A DNA stretch of 64,000 nt from Paratractidigestivibacter faecalis (GCF_003416765.1 NZ_QSNG01000001.1:2010742-2074741); one strand, 5' to 3'. Counted from the stretch's first letter, positions 8,594-18,710 are shown. The notes: a model not told the origin generated them from the letters alone. Program-made: numbers and translations.

Positions 8594-9559
8594 ATGCCCA
8601 TCAACATCCCCGACGGACTCCCCGCCAAGCAGATCCTGCACCAGGAGCGCATCTTTGCCCTGGAGGAGGAGGTCGCCGAGACCCAGCAGATCCGCCCGCT
8701 TCGCGTCGCCATCCTGAACCTCATGCCCAAGAAGGTGGAGACCGAGACCCAGATCCTGCGCCTCATCTCAAAGTCCCCGCTGCAGGTGAGCTGCGACTTC
8801 ATGCGCGTCTCCAGCCACGAGTCCACGCACGTCTCGGCCGACCACCTGGTGAAGTTCTACGACACCTTCGAGTCCTTCCAGGACAAGTATTACGACGGCC
8901 TCATCATCACCGGCGCCCCCGTGGAGCACATGGCCTTTGAGGACGTGGACTACTGGGACGAGTTCTGCAAGATCGTGGACTGGAGCCAGACGCACGTCTT
9001 CTCCACCATGTACCTGTGCTGGGGCGCGCTCGGCGCCCTGTGGCACCTGTACCAGATTCCCAAGCGCCCGCTGGGTGCCAAGCTCTTTGGAGTCTTCCAG
9101 CAGAAGCTCTGCGACGAGTACAACTTCCTCACCAACGGCTTTGACGAGGTGCACTACATGCCGCACTCCCGTCATGCCGCCATCGACACCACCGAGCTGG
9201 CCAAGCACCCCGAGCTGCACGTGCTTTCCGAGGGCTTCACCAGTGGCCCGGCCATCCTGGCCACGCGCGACTTCCACGAGGTCTACGTGACCGGCCACTT
9301 TGAGTACGGCCGCGACACCCTGGCCGACGAGTTCTGGCGCGACTTCCACAAGGGTCTGCCCATCCGCGTGCCCGAGAACTACTTCCCCGAGGACGACCCC
9401 GAGAAGCAGCCGCTCTTCACCTGGCGCGCGCACGCCAACCTGCTCTACCGCAACTGGCTCAACTGGATCTACCAGATGACGCCCTATGAGGTGGAGAAGA
9501 TCCCGGAGGCCATCGCCGACCTGCGCGGCCGCGCCAACGGCCTCGTGGACAAGTTCTAG
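8594..9559 (+). CDS. metA: Homoserine O-acyltransferase MetA (probably acetyl-CoA-dependent)
   Basis: First committed step of methionine synthesis: acylation of the homoserine hydroxyl. 321 residues, normal length. It starts MPINIPDGLPAK and contains the nucleophile motif TMYLCWGALGALWH with the catalytic Cys. A later TGHFEYG segment supplies the His/Glu of the active site. The specificity loop reads GAPVE; in characterised MetA proteins a Glu here selects acetyl-CoA and a Gly selects succinyl-CoA, so acetyltransferase activity is inferred despite the HTS family name. The ATG at 8594 is chosen because homology starts there; the upstream AAAGGT is a weak ribosome site. Confidence 0.93.
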   Translation: MPINIPDGLPAKQILHQERIFALEEEVAETQQIRPLRVAILNLMPKKVETETQILRLISKSPLQVSCDFMRVSSHESTHVSADHLVKFYDTFESFQDKYYDGLIITGAPVEHMAFEDVDYWDEFCKIVDWSQTHVFSTMYLCWGALGALWHLYQIPKRPLGAKLFGVFQQKLCDEYNFLTNGFDEVHYMPHSRHAAIDTTELAKHPELHVLSEGFTSGPAILATRDFHEVYVTGHFEYGRDTLADEFWRDFHKGLPIRVPENYFPEDDPEKQPLFTWRAHANLLYRNWLNWIYQMTPYEVEKIPEAIADLRGRANGLVDKF

Positions 9560-9560
9560 G

Positions 9561-9839
9561 GACTCAGGCATCAACTCCACCGTGGTCTACGACATCTTTG
9601 CTGGCAAGAGCCGCCCGCGCGGGAACCACGCCATCATGCTGGCGTTTGGCCTGCGCTGCGACCTGCGCCAGACCCAGCGGCTGCTCCGCCTGGCCGACGT
9701 CGCGGAGCTGTGGTGCAAGCAGCGCCGCGACGCGATTCTGATCTGGTGCATAGAGAACGGCCTCACCCGTGCGGAGGCCGATGACGAGCTCTTCCGCCTT
9801 GGCGAGAAGACCCTGCTGGGCACTGACCAGCTGGGCTAG
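9561..9839 (+). pseudogene. 5'-truncated helix-turn-helix regulator fragment
   Basis: The frame begins one base after the metA stop and encodes INSTVVYDIFAGKSRP... to LLGTDQLG. It looks like the C-terminal two thirds of a small XRE-like protein: recognition helix, then QRLLRLADVAEL and a charged tail. The first HTH helices are missing and no ribosome site precedes the only late GTG (9582). In my recollection this small HTH family often sits next to a serine/threonine kinase gene in Coriobacteriia, and a kinase fragment follows here. I read it as a remnant left by a deletion joining metA to the interior of the gene. Confidence 0.5.
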
Positions 9840-9884
9840 CCCTCTTGCCTATTCAGCTGCCAACTGAGGAATCCCGCTGGTAAG

Positions 9885-10178
9885 GTGACTACGATTCAGG
9901 ATTGGCCGCACGGCGGCCCGGAGTCACGCTGGATGGGGGAGAGCTTGAACGACGCTCAGGTCATGCATGCCATGGCGCTTGACGGCATGTACCACGTCCA
10001 GCGCGTGCTGGCCCGGGGTGCAGGAGAGCTCACCGAGCTGGTGACCATCGAGGACGCCGGGCCCTTCGTGCGCAAGAAGATCCCGGGCGAGATGGCCCGT
10101 CGCGGCGTCTGGTCCGCGCTGGGCCAGTGCTGCTCTCCGCTGGTGGCTCCAGTTTGCAAAATACGCCTTTCTCTCTAA
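9885..10178 (+). pseudogene. 3'-truncated serine/threonine protein kinase fragment
   Basis: About 90 residues resembling the N-lobe of a Hanks-type kinase: YHVQRVLARGAGELTELV looks like a degenerate glycine loop, and PFVRKKIP supplies a possible ATP-binding Lys. The frame runs into the repeat array of the following ATPase cassette and stops, and no kinase C-lobe is found downstream. Start could be GTG 9885 or ATG 9933. With the HTH fragment before it, this looks like a two-gene locus destroyed by insertion of the ATPase cassette. Kinase identity is inferred, not certain. Confidence 0.45.
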
Positions 10179-10263
10179 ATTTCGGTTTGCAAAACACAAG
10201 AATCAGGGCAAAATTAGGTTTGCAAAATACAGTTTCAAAGCCGTTTTTTGGTTTGCAAAATAC
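10153..10263 (+). repeat. Four TTTGCAAAAYAC boxes at exact 33-bp period
   Basis: TTTGCAAAATAC occurs at 10153, 10219 and 10252, and TTTGCAAAACAC at 10186. The start-to-start distance is exactly 33 bp in all three intervals; the 21-bp spacers are unrelated. The core TTTGCAAA is self-complementary. The last box ends 17 bp before the ATG of the ATPase and overlaps the place where its promoter must be. This is consistent with an operator array read from one face of the helix. Confidence 0.9.
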
Positions 10264-10280
10264 AGTTTTGCGAGGTAGAT

Positions 10281-11582
10281 ATGCTTAAGCGTAAAGCCTG
10301 GGACAAAATGCTCTCGTGGAAGCAGAACCACACTGCACAGGCGCTTCTCGTCGCGGGTGCTCGACAGGTTGGCAAGACGTATCTCATTAGGCAATTTGCG
10401 GAGCAGAACTACCGTCATGTTGTTCACTTTGATCTTATTGACCAGAGCGATCTGCGAGATGCGCTCAACCTGGCAAGAAGCTCGCGCGAGTTGTTCCTGA
10501 CGCTCTCCGCCTATGCGGGCGAGCAAATGGTTCCTGGGGAGACCGTGATATTTATTGACGAGGTTCAAGAGTGCTCGGAAGCTCTGACCCTTGTGAAGTA
10601 CCTCGTTCAGCGTGAGGGGTTCGACTATATCCTCTCTGGCTCTCTTTTGGGTGTCGAGCTGAGAGACGTCCGCTCGCTGCCGGTCGGCTATCTGCAGATC
10701 GTTGATATGTACCCCTTGGATTTTGAGGAATTTTGCTGGGCGAATGGCCTAGGAAAAGAGGCGTGGGAAGAGGCTCGCGCGGCATTCCTGGAGGTGCGTC
10801 CCGTCTTCAATGCCGTTCATGAAAGGCTGGTATCCCTATTCCATTGGTATCTTCTGGTGGGGGGGATGCCTCAAGCGGTGTCGGCGTTTGTCGAAGACGA
10901 AAACATCGCTCAAGTCCGGGAGCTTCAAAACTCTGTGCTTCGTCTCTATAGATATGACATTTCAAAGCATGCGCCTGAGTCTCGTAGGCTGGCGATAAAG
11001 GAGATTTACGACCAAGTGCCGGCGCAGCTCGACTCGCAGTCAAAGAGGTTTAACTTTTCGGCCCTCGCGCCAAGGGGAACATACGAGCGGTATTCTGAGG
11101 GCTTCCTTTGGCTTGTCGACGCGGGCGTGACCATTCCGGTGAGGAACGTGTCTGAGCCGAAGCCGCCCCTGCGTCTTTCTGAAGATAGAAGCTTCTTTAA
11201 GCTCTTTATGAATGACGTGGGTCTTCTGTCGGCCGCCTGCGGCATGGAGGCGGCAAGAAGCATTCTTGCCGACGACGTGAACATCAATTACGGGTCCATA
11301 TACGAAAACGCGGTTGCCCAGGAGCTGGTGGCCCATGGACGGGGGGCGCGGTTCTTTAGAAATCGCAAGCAGGGGGAGCTCGACTTTGTGACCGAGGTCT
11401 CTGGCAAGGTGGTTCCCGTTGAGGTCAAATCCGGAAAGAGCTACAAGCGGCACAGCGCTCTGACAAATGTCCTTGCAACGGAGAACTATGGAATCGAGAG
11501 GGCCATCGTTTTGTGCGAAGACAACGTGAGCAGTGAAGGAAGAATTACGTACTATCCAATCTATATGGTTGCGTTCATTTAG
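10281..11582 (+). CDS. AAA+ ATPase with C-terminal DUF4143 nuclease-like domain
   Basis: 433 residues. The N-terminal AAA_14-type domain shows Walker A (VAGARQVGKTYL, residues 25-36), Walker B (VIFIDEVQE) and sensor (YILSGSLLG). The C-terminal half has a PD-(D/E)xK-like arrangement: GELDFV followed by VEVKSG. The molecular role of this widespread family is unknown; defence, toxin-like or mobile roles have been guessed. ATG 10281 has GAGGTAG at -10. Base composition is clearly less GC-rich than the neighbours and codon use is mixed (many A/T-ending codons), so it was probably acquired horizontally. It interrupts a kinase remnant and is preceded by the phased repeat array. Confidence 0.85.
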   Translation: MLKRKAWDKMLSWKQNHTAQALLVAGARQVGKTYLIRQFAEQNYRHVVHFDLIDQSDLRDALNLARSSRELFLTLSAYAGEQMVPGETVIFIDEVQECSEALTLVKYLVQREGFDYILSGSLLGVELRDVRSLPVGYLQIVDMYPLDFEEFCWANGLGKEAWEEARAAFLEVRPVFNAVHERLVSLFHWYLLVGGMPQAVSAFVEDENIAQVRELQNSVLRLYRYDISKHAPESRRLAIKEIYDQVPAQLDSQSKRFNFSALAPRGTYERYSEGFLWLVDAGVTIPVRNVSEPKPPLRLSEDRSFFKLFMNDVGLLSAACGMEAARSILADDVNINYGSIYENAVAQELVAHGRGARFFRNRKQGELDFVTEVSGKVVPVEVKSGKSYKRHSALTNVLATENYGIERAIVLCEDNVSSEGRITYYPIYMVAFI

Positions 11583-11598
11583 CCGGAAGGACACCCAC

Positions 11599-12150
11599 AT
11601 GAAGCTCGTCATTGCGTCTGACATCCACGGTGCCGCGGAGTGGTGCGAGCGGCTGATGGCCCAGGTCGAGGAGCTGAACCCCGACCGCGTGGTCCTGCTG
11701 GGAGACCTTCTCTACCACGGCCCGCGAAACGACCTGCCGTCCGACTACGCGCCCAAGCGTGTCATCGAGATGCTCAACTCCATTGCCGACCAGGTCATCG
11801 CCGTGCGCGGCAACTGCGAGGCCGAGGTCGACCAGATGGTCCTCTCCTTTCCCTGCATGGCTGACCACAACGCGCTGATTGACCCCGCCGCCGGCAGCAA
11901 GACCCTTTTCTTCACGCACGGTCACGTCTACGGGCCGGGCCTTCACAACAGCGTGGACAAGTGGCCCGCGCTGCCTGCTGGCTCCGCGCTGGTCTATGGC
12001 CACACGCACAAGAAGGTCCTGCAGGAGGTCGAGGGGCACCCGGGCATCACCGTCTTCAACCCCGGCTCGGTGGGCATTCCCAAGGACGGCACCCACAGCT
12101 TTGGCGTCTACGAGAACGGCGTCTTCTCCCACCGCATCCTCGGCGAGTAG
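11599..12150 (+). CDS. yfcE: Metallophosphoesterase, YfcE/MJ0936 family phosphodiesterase
   Basis: 183 residues of the calcineurin-like fold. Metal-binding motifs in order: SDIHG (residues 7-11), GDLLYHG, GNCEAE, THGHVYG, and GHTHKK near residue 140. NPGSVGIPKDG is typical of YfcE enzymes, which hydrolyse small phosphodiesters in vitro; the physiological substrate is unknown. ATG 11599 follows GGAAGG. The gene is intact and in normal high-GC style, unlike the ATPase before it. Confidence 0.9.
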   Translation: MKLVIASDIHGAAEWCERLMAQVEELNPDRVVLLGDLLYHGPRNDLPSDYAPKRVIEMLNSIADQVIAVRGNCEAEVDQMVLSFPCMADHNALIDPAAGSKTLFFTHGHVYGPGLHNSVDKWPALPAGSALVYGHTHKKVLQEVEGHPGITVFNPGSVGIPKDGTHSFGVYENGVFSHRILGE

Positions 12151-12154
12151 CTCA

Positions 12155-12171
12155 CAAATTGGGGACGTGTT
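12155..12171. repeat. Left arm of a REP-like palindrome split by the IS element
   Basis: CAAATTGGGGACGTGTT abuts the IS left end. Its exact reverse complement abuts the right end at 13611-13627. The same 17-mer and its complement are the outer arms of the repeat at 53729-53852. Confidence 0.85.
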
Positions 12172-13610
12172 GGGGGTGCGGACAATTTCTTAGACACTAC
12201 GGAGAGAGTACCCCAGGTCCCTGCGGTACTGCTCCGGGCTCCTCCACCCCAGGCTCCGCTTGATCCTGCCCGAGTTGTAGTAGGCGAGGTAGCCCGCCAG
12301 GCGCCGCCGGAACTCCTCGAAGCCCACCCCGGACCAGTCCCTGCCGTGGTAGAACTCCTGCTTGAGCCGGCCGAAGAAGCCCTCGGCCGCGGCGTTGTCG
12401 GGGCTGCGGCCCTTCCTCGACATGCTGCGCACCAGGCCGTGGCGCTCGCATATCGCCGCCCAGCCCGGCCACCTGTAGTGGCAGCCGCGGTCGGTGTGGA
12501 CCACGGGCCGCTCGCCGGCCGCGAGCGTCGAGGCCGCCGCCTCCAGCATCGAGTCGGCCATGCGGGCGTCGGGGGACTCCGACAGGGTCCACGCCACGAC
12601 CGCCCCGTCGAAGCAGTCGACCACCGGCGACAGCCAGCAGCGCCCCGACCCTATCGTGAACATGGTGACGTCGGTGACCCACAGCTCGTTGGGGCGCGAG
12701 GCGGAGAAGTCGTGGGTGCCGTCGGGGCGCAGCGGCAGGTTGGGAGGGGCCTCGGAGACCTCGCCGGCATAGCTGCTCCAGCGCCTGCGGCGCCTCAGGT
12801 AGCGCACCTCGAGCCCCTCCTCGCGCATGACGCGCCTCACGACCTTCTCGGAGACCGCCAGGGGCTCGTCGGGGTCCAGGCGCAGCCTCGCCCATATCGT
12901 GCGGTAGCCCCAGGCCCCGCCCCCGGCCTCGAACAGGGCGCGCACCCGCGCCCTCAGGGCGGCCAGGCGGTCGGGGGCGCCCCTGCGGGCGCGGTGGTAG
13001 TAGTAGGTGCTGCGCGCCACGCCGGCCGCGCGCAGGGCGTCCTCCAGGCCGAACCCGGGCCTAAGGGCGTCGGCGACCAGCGCCCTCTCCGCCGCCGTCA
13101 GCGAGTCCGGGCCCCGCCCCGGGCCGCCTCCTTTTAGGACGTCCAACACCGCCTCGGCCCTGGCGAGCTCCAGCCTCAGGGCCCGGTTCTCGGCCCTGAG
13201 GGCCTCCAGGTCCCCGGGGTCGGCCGGCGGCGGCACGCGCGGGGCGCCCCGTCCGTTCGCGAGCGACACCTCGCCCTCCCTCCCCGCGGCGCGGGCCCAG
13301 CCGCGCACGGTCTCCGGGTGGCAGCCGATCGACGCGGCGACCTCGGCGGGGTCCTCCCCGGCGAGCGCCCTGCGCGCGGCGTCGGCCCTCTGGGCAAGAG
13401 TATAGGGGGCGTGCCAGCCGACGCCCAGGTCGCCGGACGCCCAGCGCCTGATCGACTCGGCGGAGGCGAGCCCCGACTCCCTGGCGAACCTGTGGGCCGG
13501 CCGGCCGGACTCGCGCCAGAGCCCCAGGATGGCGTCCCTCTCGTCGCTCGAGTACATTGCGGGCTCCAATCCGGACGCCTGTCGGCGTCCAACTTTTCGT
13601 CCGCACCCCC
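12172..13610 (-). mobile_element. IS3-family insertion sequence, copy 1 (1439 bp)
   Basis: The ends are defined by comparison with the second copy at 21702-23140. The terminal inverted repeats start GGGGGTGCGGAC at one end and GGGGGTGCGGACGAAAAGT on the opposite strand at the other. It encodes a single long transposase on the minus strand. No direct target duplication is visible (GTGTT on the left, AACAC on the right). Instead the two flanks are exact inverted complements, so the element sits at the centre of a palindrome. Confidence 0.93.
12190..13557 (-). CDS. IS3-family transposase, single ORF (copy 1)
   Basis: 455 residues combining what most IS3 elements encode as orfA and orfB. The N-terminal part has two helix-turn-helix segments (ERDAILGLWRESGRPA; PAEVAASIGCHPETVRGWA) and a leucine-rich coiled segment (ALRAENRALRLELARAEAVL). 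The C-terminal rve integrase core contains D in VTDVTMF, D in HTDRGCHY and E in AEGFFGRLKQE, giving DD(35)E. The start MYSSDERD has a GGAG upstream. There is no frameshift window, so it seems to be translated directly. The product is identical to copy 2. Confidence 0.93.
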   Translation of the reverse strand: MYSSDERDAILGLWRESGRPAHRFARESGLASAESIRRWASGDLGVGWHAPYTLAQRADAARRALAGEDPAEVAASIGCHPETVRGWARAAGREGEVSLANGRGAPRVPPPADPGDLEALRAENRALRLELARAEAVLDVLKGGGPGRGPDSLTAAERALVADALRPGFGLEDALRAAGVARSTYYYHRARRGAPDRLAALRARVRALFEAGGGAWGYRTIWARLRLDPDEPLAVSEKVVRRVMREEGLEVRYLRRRRRWSSYAGEVSEAPPNLPLRPDGTHDFSASRPNELWVTDVTMFTIGSGRCWLSPVVDCFDGAVVAWTLSESPDARMADSMLEAAASTLAAGERPVVHTDRGCHYRWPGWAAICERHGLVRSMSRKGRSPDNAAAEGFFGRLKQEFYHGRDWSGVGFEEFRRRLAGYLAYYNSGRIKRSLGWRSPEQYRRDLGYSLRSV

Positions 13611-13627
13611 AACACGTCCCCAATTTG
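13611..13627. repeat. Right arm of the REP-like palindrome split by the IS element
   Basis: AACACGTCCCCAATTTG is the exact complement of 12155-12171. Confidence 0.85.
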
Positions 13628-13634
13628 TGCGTCG

Positions 13635-13943
13635 CTACGGGCGGGAGGTTGAAGGCGAGGGTTGCAATGGCTCAGGCGGATGCGCTCCTTCTCGCTCAGT
13701 GAGGGGGGCGTTGATCTCCTGGTCAGAAAGATCATCGGAGAGACGTTGAGTGGGGTCGCCGGTCACGAGATCGTCAAGCGTGCAGGCAAAGAGCTGGGAG
13801 ATTTTGATGAGCTTGTCCATCTCTGGGCAGCTCATCTCGGCCTCCCATTTTGTGACCGACTGGCGTGAAACGCCTAGCAGCATGGCGAGCTGCTCTTGGG
13901 CCATGTTACGCGTGGCGCGCAGGTGAGGGGTGAATTGCGACAT
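13635..13943 (-). pseudogene. Truncated XRE-family transcriptional regulator
   Basis: 102 residues. Residues 1-62 form a clear Cro/C1 HTH (QEQLAMLLGVSRQSVTKWEAE...MDKLIKISQLFACTLDDLVTGD). The tail from about residue 66 is low-complexity (HPPEPLQPSPSTSRP) and ends 8 bp from the REP arm beside the IS. Related regulators usually continue into a membrane-spanning C-terminal region, which is absent. I think the gene was cut by rearrangement around the REP/IS site; the HTH part could still be expressed as a short protein. No strong ribosome site precedes 13943. Confidence 0.5.
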
Positions 13944-14010
13944 TTGGAGGCCATGGGCATAACGTGCAGGCCGTTGGGGCGTCCGTCGGGCGGATGGGTG
14001 TCCAGGAGCT

Positions 14011-14262
14011 GCGCAGAAGTGGCCTTGGTGTGAGTCTGCGGCGCAACTTTGCGCGGAAGTGGCCTTCGTGTGAGCCCCTCTCCGGCGTCTCCGGAGCGGA
14101 CCGGAGCAGTTTATGCAGCCGGACCTTCGCCGACCTGCTGTTTCAGCCTAATGTTATTCATTGATATTTTGATAATTGCGGCAGAATCAAATAACGGGCT
14201 CACACGAAGGCCACTTCTGCACGCTGCCGCTGAAAATGCTCACACCAAGGGGACTTCTGCGC
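14011..14262. repeat. 252-bp element of four 24-27-nt units arranged head to head (BIME/MITE-like)
   Basis: Units with core GAAGTGGCCTTSGTGTGAG lie at 14011-14034 and 14051-14077. Their inverted partners lie at 14196-14222 and 14239-14262, in mirror order and with near-equal 40-43-bp spacing, around an AT-rich centre (14140-14195). There is no ORF. It could fold into one long hairpin or two nested ones. I saw no second copy in the window. Confidence 0.8.
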
Positions 14263-14317
14263 AAGGCTAGGGTCCAATTCCGGCGCCGTCCCCGCCCCTA
14301 AAATCACGCCCTCAAAA

Positions 14318-14351
14318 AACCTCATGTGAAGAGACTTAGATTATGTATAGA
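14318..14351 (+). promoter_or_regulatory. dnaK promoter with HspR-type operator
   Basis: AACCTCA-N11-TTAGATT (14318-14342) matches the AATCTAA-N11-TTAGATT operator found before clpB and hsp20, with two changes in the left arm. The right half reads GACTTAGATT, close to the ACTCAAG arm of the known HAIR motif. A -10-like TATAGA lies at 14346. The 98-nt leader to the dnaK start follows. Confidence 0.65.
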
Positions 14352-14449
14352 ATCAGAACGCAGGGGGCATAACCTCAAGCGTTAAGAGATTAAAAGCGCG
14401 CAAGGAGCGACCTCGGCCGCCCGCAAGCGCAGAAGGAAAGGACCACATC

Positions 14450-16348
<1,899 letters not shown>

Positions 16349-16442
16349 GACCAGCTGCCGCGAGGCCGGCCCCGCGCCGGCCTGCGACTGAACTTCTTGG
16401 GGCGGCCGCAGGGCCGCCCCTCACTTCTACGAGGAGGGTGAC

Positions 16443-17219
16443 GTGAAGGTGCCCATCGAGGTTGAGGGCGAGGAGCCCATGGACAAGGACGAGCAGGCCA
16501 CGCAGGCCGCGGCCGAGCAGGACGTCGCCGAGGAGCCCGTCGCTCAGGACGTTGACCCCAACGACGAGCAGGCACTTATCGACGCGGCAAAGCGCGCGGG
16601 CGAGGAGGCTGCCGAGAAGGAGCTCGCCGCCGACGCGAGCAAGATCCGTGCCGAGCGCGACGAGCTGCAGAAGAAGCTCGCCGACGTCGAGGACCAGATC
16701 GAGGCGGCAAAGAAGCAGGCCACGGACGCCTCCGAGCGCTTGGTCCGCCTGCAGGCCGACTGGGACAACTACCGCCGCCGCACGGCGACGGAGCGCCTGG
16801 CCGAGAAGGAGCGCGCGGCAGAGAAGCTGGTCTGCGCGCTTCTCCCCGTGCTTGACGACATGGAGCGCGCGCTGGACCACGCCGGCAACGCCGACGGCGA
16901 CGACCAGATGCAGAGCTTCGTCGACGGCGTCTCCGCCGTGCACGACAAGATGCTCGACATCCTGGCAAAGGAGGGCGTCGAGCCCATCGACCCCGCCGGT
17001 CAGGCCTTCGAGCCCCTCTCGCACCAGGCCGTCGGCCGCGTCGAGGACAAGGACGCCTACGACGAGACGGTGGCCCAGGTCTACCAGAAGGGCTACAAGA
17101 TGGGCGAGAAGGTCATTCGCACCGCAATGGTGACCGTGACCTTCGGCGGCCCCAAGCGCCCCGCCGAGGAGCCTGCGGCCGAGGGCGACGCCGCGGACGC
17201 CGATGCCAGCAATCAGTAA
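16443..17219 (+). CDS. grpE: Nucleotide exchange factor GrpE
   Basis: 258 residues. The acidic N-terminus leads into a long coiled coil (residues about 60-115), then the GrpE beta domain with the conserved end HQAVGRVEDKDAYDETVAQVYQKGY and KVIRTAMVTV. It releases ADP from DnaK. GTG 16443 is chosen because GAGGAGGGTGAC precedes it; an internal ATG at 16479 is possible but has a weaker site. The acidic extension before the coiled coil is longer than in E. coli (197 residues). Confidence 0.95.
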   Translation: MKVPIEVEGEEPMDKDEQATQAAAEQDVAEEPVAQDVDPNDEQALIDAAKRAGEEAAEKELAADASKIRAERDELQKKLADVEDQIEAAKKQATDASERLVRLQADWDNYRRRTATERLAEKERAAEKLVCALLPVLDDMERALDHAGNADGDDQMQSFVDGVSAVHDKMLDILAKEGVEPIDPAGQAFEPLSHQAVGRVEDKDAYDETVAQVYQKGYKMGEKVIRTAMVTVTFGGPKRPAEEPAAEGDAADADASNQ

Positions 17220-17229
17220 CGTTTAATCG

Positions 17230-17257
17230 GCGCCCGGGCCACGTGACCTGGGCGCCA
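17230..17257 (+). other. Hairpin in the grpE-dnaJ gap
   Basis: GGCGCCCGGG / CCTGGGCGCC form a stem directly after grpE, followed by ATCTTT. It resembles a weak terminator or an mRNA-stability element inside the operon. Confidence 0.45.
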
Positions 17258-17285
17258 TCTTTGAGAGGGGGCTCGTGCAGAGACC

Positions 17286-18242
17286 ATGGCAGGCAAGAGG
17301 AACTACTACGACGTTCTGGGCGTGAAGCGCGACGCCACCGATGATGAGATCAAGAAGGCCTTCCGCAAGCTGGCGGCCAAGAACCACCCGGACGCCGGCG
17401 GCGACGAGAAGAAGTTTGCCGAGATCAGCGAGGCCTACACCACGCTGTCCGACCCAAAGAAGCGTCGCGAGTACGACCAGCTGCTGATGTTCGGTGGCAT
17501 TCCGGGCGCCGACTTTGGCGGCTCGGGCGGGCGCAACCGCGGCGGCTACACCTACACCACCAACATGGGCGGCGACTGGTCGGACATCTTCGGCGGCTTT
17601 GGTGGCGGGCAGGGAGGCTTTGACTTCTCGTCCATCTTTGGCGGGGCGGCCGGCGCCCGCGCGCAGAGCAGGCCCACCAAGGGCAGCGACCTCACCATGT
17701 CCATCGACGTGACGTTTGACGAGGCCTTCCACGGCGCCCAGCGCAAGGTGAGCTACCGCGTGCCCTCAACGGGAGAAGAGCACAACATCACGGTCAAGAT
17801 TCCCGCGGGCGCCGTCTCTGGCGGCAAGCTGCGCTATCGCGGCCGCGGCGAGGTGGGCGCCAACGGTGGCCCGCGCGGAGACCTGGTCATCACCACCAAT
17901 GTGGCCAACCACCCCGTCTTCAAGCGTGACGGCGCCGATGTGCGCATGGACTTCCCCGTGAGCATGTACGAGGCTGCGCTGGGCACCAAGGCCAGCGTCC
18001 CCATGCCGGACGGCAGCGAGGTCAGGCTCTCCATTCCGGCGGGCACCCAGCCCGGACGCACCTTCCGCATTCCCGAGAAGGGCGCGCCGGACATCAAGAA
18101 CAAGGGCAAGATCGGCTCCGTGTACGTGACGGTGCAGGTCAAGGTGCCCACGATGCTCTCCAAGAAGGAGCGCGAGGCGCTTGAGTCGCTCCAGGCGGCG
18201 GACGGGCGCAACTACAGAGAGGAAGGCCACAATGGCGCGTAG
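17286..18242 (+). CDS. dnaJ: DnaJ-type co-chaperone lacking the zinc finger (CbpA/class B-like)
   Basis: 318 residues: J domain ([22 protein letters not shown]... with HPD at residues 37-39), a Gly/Phe-rich linker (about 75-120), then two C-terminal beta domains. The four CxxCxGxG zinc repeats of classical DnaJ are absent, so this is the CbpA/DnaJ2 type. It stimulates DnaK ATPase and delivers substrates. It overlaps hspR by 11 bp, indicating translational coupling. Confidence 0.95.
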   Translation: MAGKRNYYDVLGVKRDATDDEIKKAFRKLAAKNHPDAGGDEKKFAEISEAYTTLSDPKKRREYDQLLMFGGIPGADFGGSGGRNRGGYTYTTNMGGDWSDIFGGFGGGQGGFDFSSIFGGAAGARAQSRPTKGSDLTMSIDVTFDEAFHGAQRKVSYRVPSTGEEHNITVKIPAGAVSGGKLRYRGRGEVGANGGPRGDLVITTNVANHPVFKRDGADVRMDFPVSMYEAALGTKASVPMPDGSEVRLSIPAGTQPGRTFRIPEKGAPDIKNKGKIGSVYVTVQVKVPTMLSKKEREALESLQAADGRNYREEGHNGA

Positions 18243-18654
18243 CGACGGCGAGGGGCGAGACAAGCCGCTCTACATGATCAGCGTGGCCGCCGAGCTCACG
18301 GGCATGCACCCGCAGACCCTGCGCGTCTACGAGCAGAAGGGCCTGGTCACGCCCGGTCGCTCGCGCGGCAACACGCGCCTGTACTCCCAGAGCGACATCG
18401 ACCGCCTGAACCTCATCTCTAAGCTCACGGACGAGGGCATCAACCTGGCCGGCGTCATCCGCATCCTGGACATGCGCGAGCGCGAACTGGAGCTTGAGCA
18501 CGAGCTCGAGACTCTGCGCGCCCGCGTGCGCTCCCTCGAGGAGGAGGTTCGCGAGTACCACGTCCAGGAGAAGATCACGGCCCTCGCGCGCTACGAGGGC
18601 AACCCCGAGCAGGTCATGCACCGCTTGCTGCTCAATGGGAGCAGTAGGGAGTAG
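18232..18654 (+). CDS. hspR: Heat-shock repressor HspR, MerR family
   Basis: 140 residues. The MerR HTH is [46 protein letters not shown], followed by a coiled-coil dimerisation helix ([25 protein letters not shown]). HspR represses heat-shock genes with DnaK as co-repressor in Streptomyces and relatives; the same feedback is expected here because hspR is the last gene of the dnaK operon. Its likely operator (AATCTAA-N11-TTAGATT) lies before dnaK, clpB and hsp20 in this window. Start ATG 18232 follows AGAGAGGAAGG. Confidence 0.95.
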   Translation: MARSDGEGRDKPLYMISVAAELTGMHPQTLRVYEQKGLVTPGRSRGNTRLYSQSDIDRLNLISKLTDEGINLAGVIRILDMRERELELEHELETLRARVRSLEEEVREYHVQEKITALARYEGNPEQVMHRLLLNGSSRE

Positions 18655-18710
18655 AGACGCAGGCACTTCTCGCCGCGCAGTGTACATTTACATGACCCGG
18701 TACCCTTCAG

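Noticed and set aside
10153-10263. CRISPR array
   Set aside because: The equal spacing suggests it, but the repeats are only 12 bp and overlap a promoter, there are just four, and no cas genes lie nearby.
12165-13616. Target-site duplication for IS copy 1
   Set aside because: Flanks GTGTT and AACAC are inverted, not direct; no 3-5-bp direct repeat is present on either side of the ends defined by copy 2.
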